NCBI RefSeq assembly: GCF_000513275.1
Contig: NZ_CBVJ010000075.1
Location: 1-64,000 of the forward strand
Direction of reading: 5' to 3'
Length of the DNA: 64,000 nucleotides
Origin: Paenibacillus gorillae
Lineage (GTDB): Bacteria; Bacillota; Bacilli; Paenibacillales; Paenibacillaceae
Part shown: positions 63,721 through 64,000 of the stretch, piece by piece
Layout of the letters: the number at the start of each line of letters is the position of its first letter
Numbering within the stretch: position 1 is the stretch's first letter
Position numbers and translations under genes: made by a program
The notes under the pieces: generated by a model
The model's database searches: none
Told to the model about the DNA's origin: nothing
Seen by the model: only the letters and a program-made list of their open reading frames with translations

Positions 63721-64000
63721 TAGTTACTTAACTCTTCCCCAGCGATTCCATCATACCCTCAACTATTATCATTCCCCTTACCTCCCAGTTACCATTTCTA
63801 CTAATCTATCTACCGCTACCATTACCATTACCATTACCATTAGCATCACCGTCATCATTACTTCTAACCACTTACTACGATTAGCATCGCCTTCACTTAT
63901 CACAATATATCTTCAGACCTGCCCCATCGTCACATTTACTGTTACCAGCCATTATAAGCTCCACCGTAGCCAACATTAATTTACTTTTAATATAGTTACC
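63721..64000. other. Non-coding end of the window, low-complexity accatt repeats
   Basis: No gene with a ribosome binding site was found on either strand. Around 63818-63845 there are four or more accatt hexamers, encoding Gly-Asn repeats on the minus strand in one frame, but stops follow quickly. It may be the edge of a degraded Gly/Asn-rich coding sequence. Confidence 0.4.

Noticed and set aside
63664-63979. C-terminal extension of the MORN protein in the uncorrected frame
   Set aside because: It reads through a perfect terminator and a low-complexity tract; the corrected frame gives a credible stop just before the terminator.

Overview
The window reads as chromosomal DNA of an endospore-forming Bacillota of the Paenibacillaceae (Paenibacillus/Cohnella type). 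Supporting evidence is a tricistronic Ger germinant-receptor operon, coat genes of the CotB, CotF and CotH families, a CotSA-like glycosyltransferase, S-layer homology domains, EcsAB, CheX, MutS2-YshE, AlaR-AlaT and a T-box-controlled pheST. Ribosome binding sites are strong AGGAGG types with frequent TTG/GTG starts. No tRNA, rRNA, CRISPR array, prophage or intact insertion sequence was seen. The species is not identifiable from this alone.

Layout. 1-4.35 kb is the 5' part of a very large minus-strand gene built from about 130 ten-residue repeats; its C-terminus lies outside the window. 4.45-6.8 kb holds a small palindromic repeat element and two Fur-box-controlled siderophore permeases. 6.9-16 kb carries a glycosyltransferase, Psd, a MocR regulator divergent from a flavin-nucleotide-binding protein, an AraC regulator, an aminotransferase and EcsAB. 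16.2-30 kb is mostly housekeeping on the minus strand: SLH protein, DEAD-box helicase, SDR, CheX, HRDC protein, phosphodiester glycosidase, 5'-3' exonuclease, aminotransferase, ArsC/Spx-like protein, RluD-type synthase, PduO-type adenosyltransferase and AlaT/AlaR. 30.0-31.1 kb is non-coding with a 373-bp element present twice in tandem. 31.1-39 kb is a spore region: CotF-like pair, gerB-A-C operon, DUF2642-like protein, CotB-like protein, a Gly/Arg/Asn repeat protein and CotH kinase. 39-54.5 kb carries CysK, an MFS transporter, a zinc-ribbon protein, YshE, MutS2, a holin-like protein, a CuA lipoprotein, an SDR, a giant ZapA fusion and pheTS with its T-box. 54.5-64 kb is signalling and envelope: a transporter/HEAT/cNMP-binding fusion, a GNAT, a membrane cyclase homologue lacking its metal-binding aspartates, and a PAAR-like (DUF4280) gene abutting a membrane-anchored MORN-repeat protein.

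Three things stand out. First, the conserved Bacillus block pheS-pheT-zapA-...-mutS2-yshE is recognisable, but zapA encodes 1168 residues instead of about 85: an N-terminal ZapA module followed by an Ala/Glu/Gln-rich coiled coil of roughly 1080 residues with an expanded 33-residue repeat. Second, the decapeptide-repeat protein shows a divergence gradient, degenerate near its N-terminus and almost identical over the last 1.5 kb, as expected of recent tandem expansion. Third, a PAAR-like protein is coupled to a MORN membrane protein, next to a degenerate cyclase and a cNMP-binding transporter-like protein.

Seven one-base homopolymer length differences appear in six otherwise ordinary genes (PNPOx-like, alaR twice, cotH, yshE, mutS2 5' end, MORN 3' end). 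This clustering looks more like homopolymer sequencing error than gene decay, so those frameshifts should be treated with caution.
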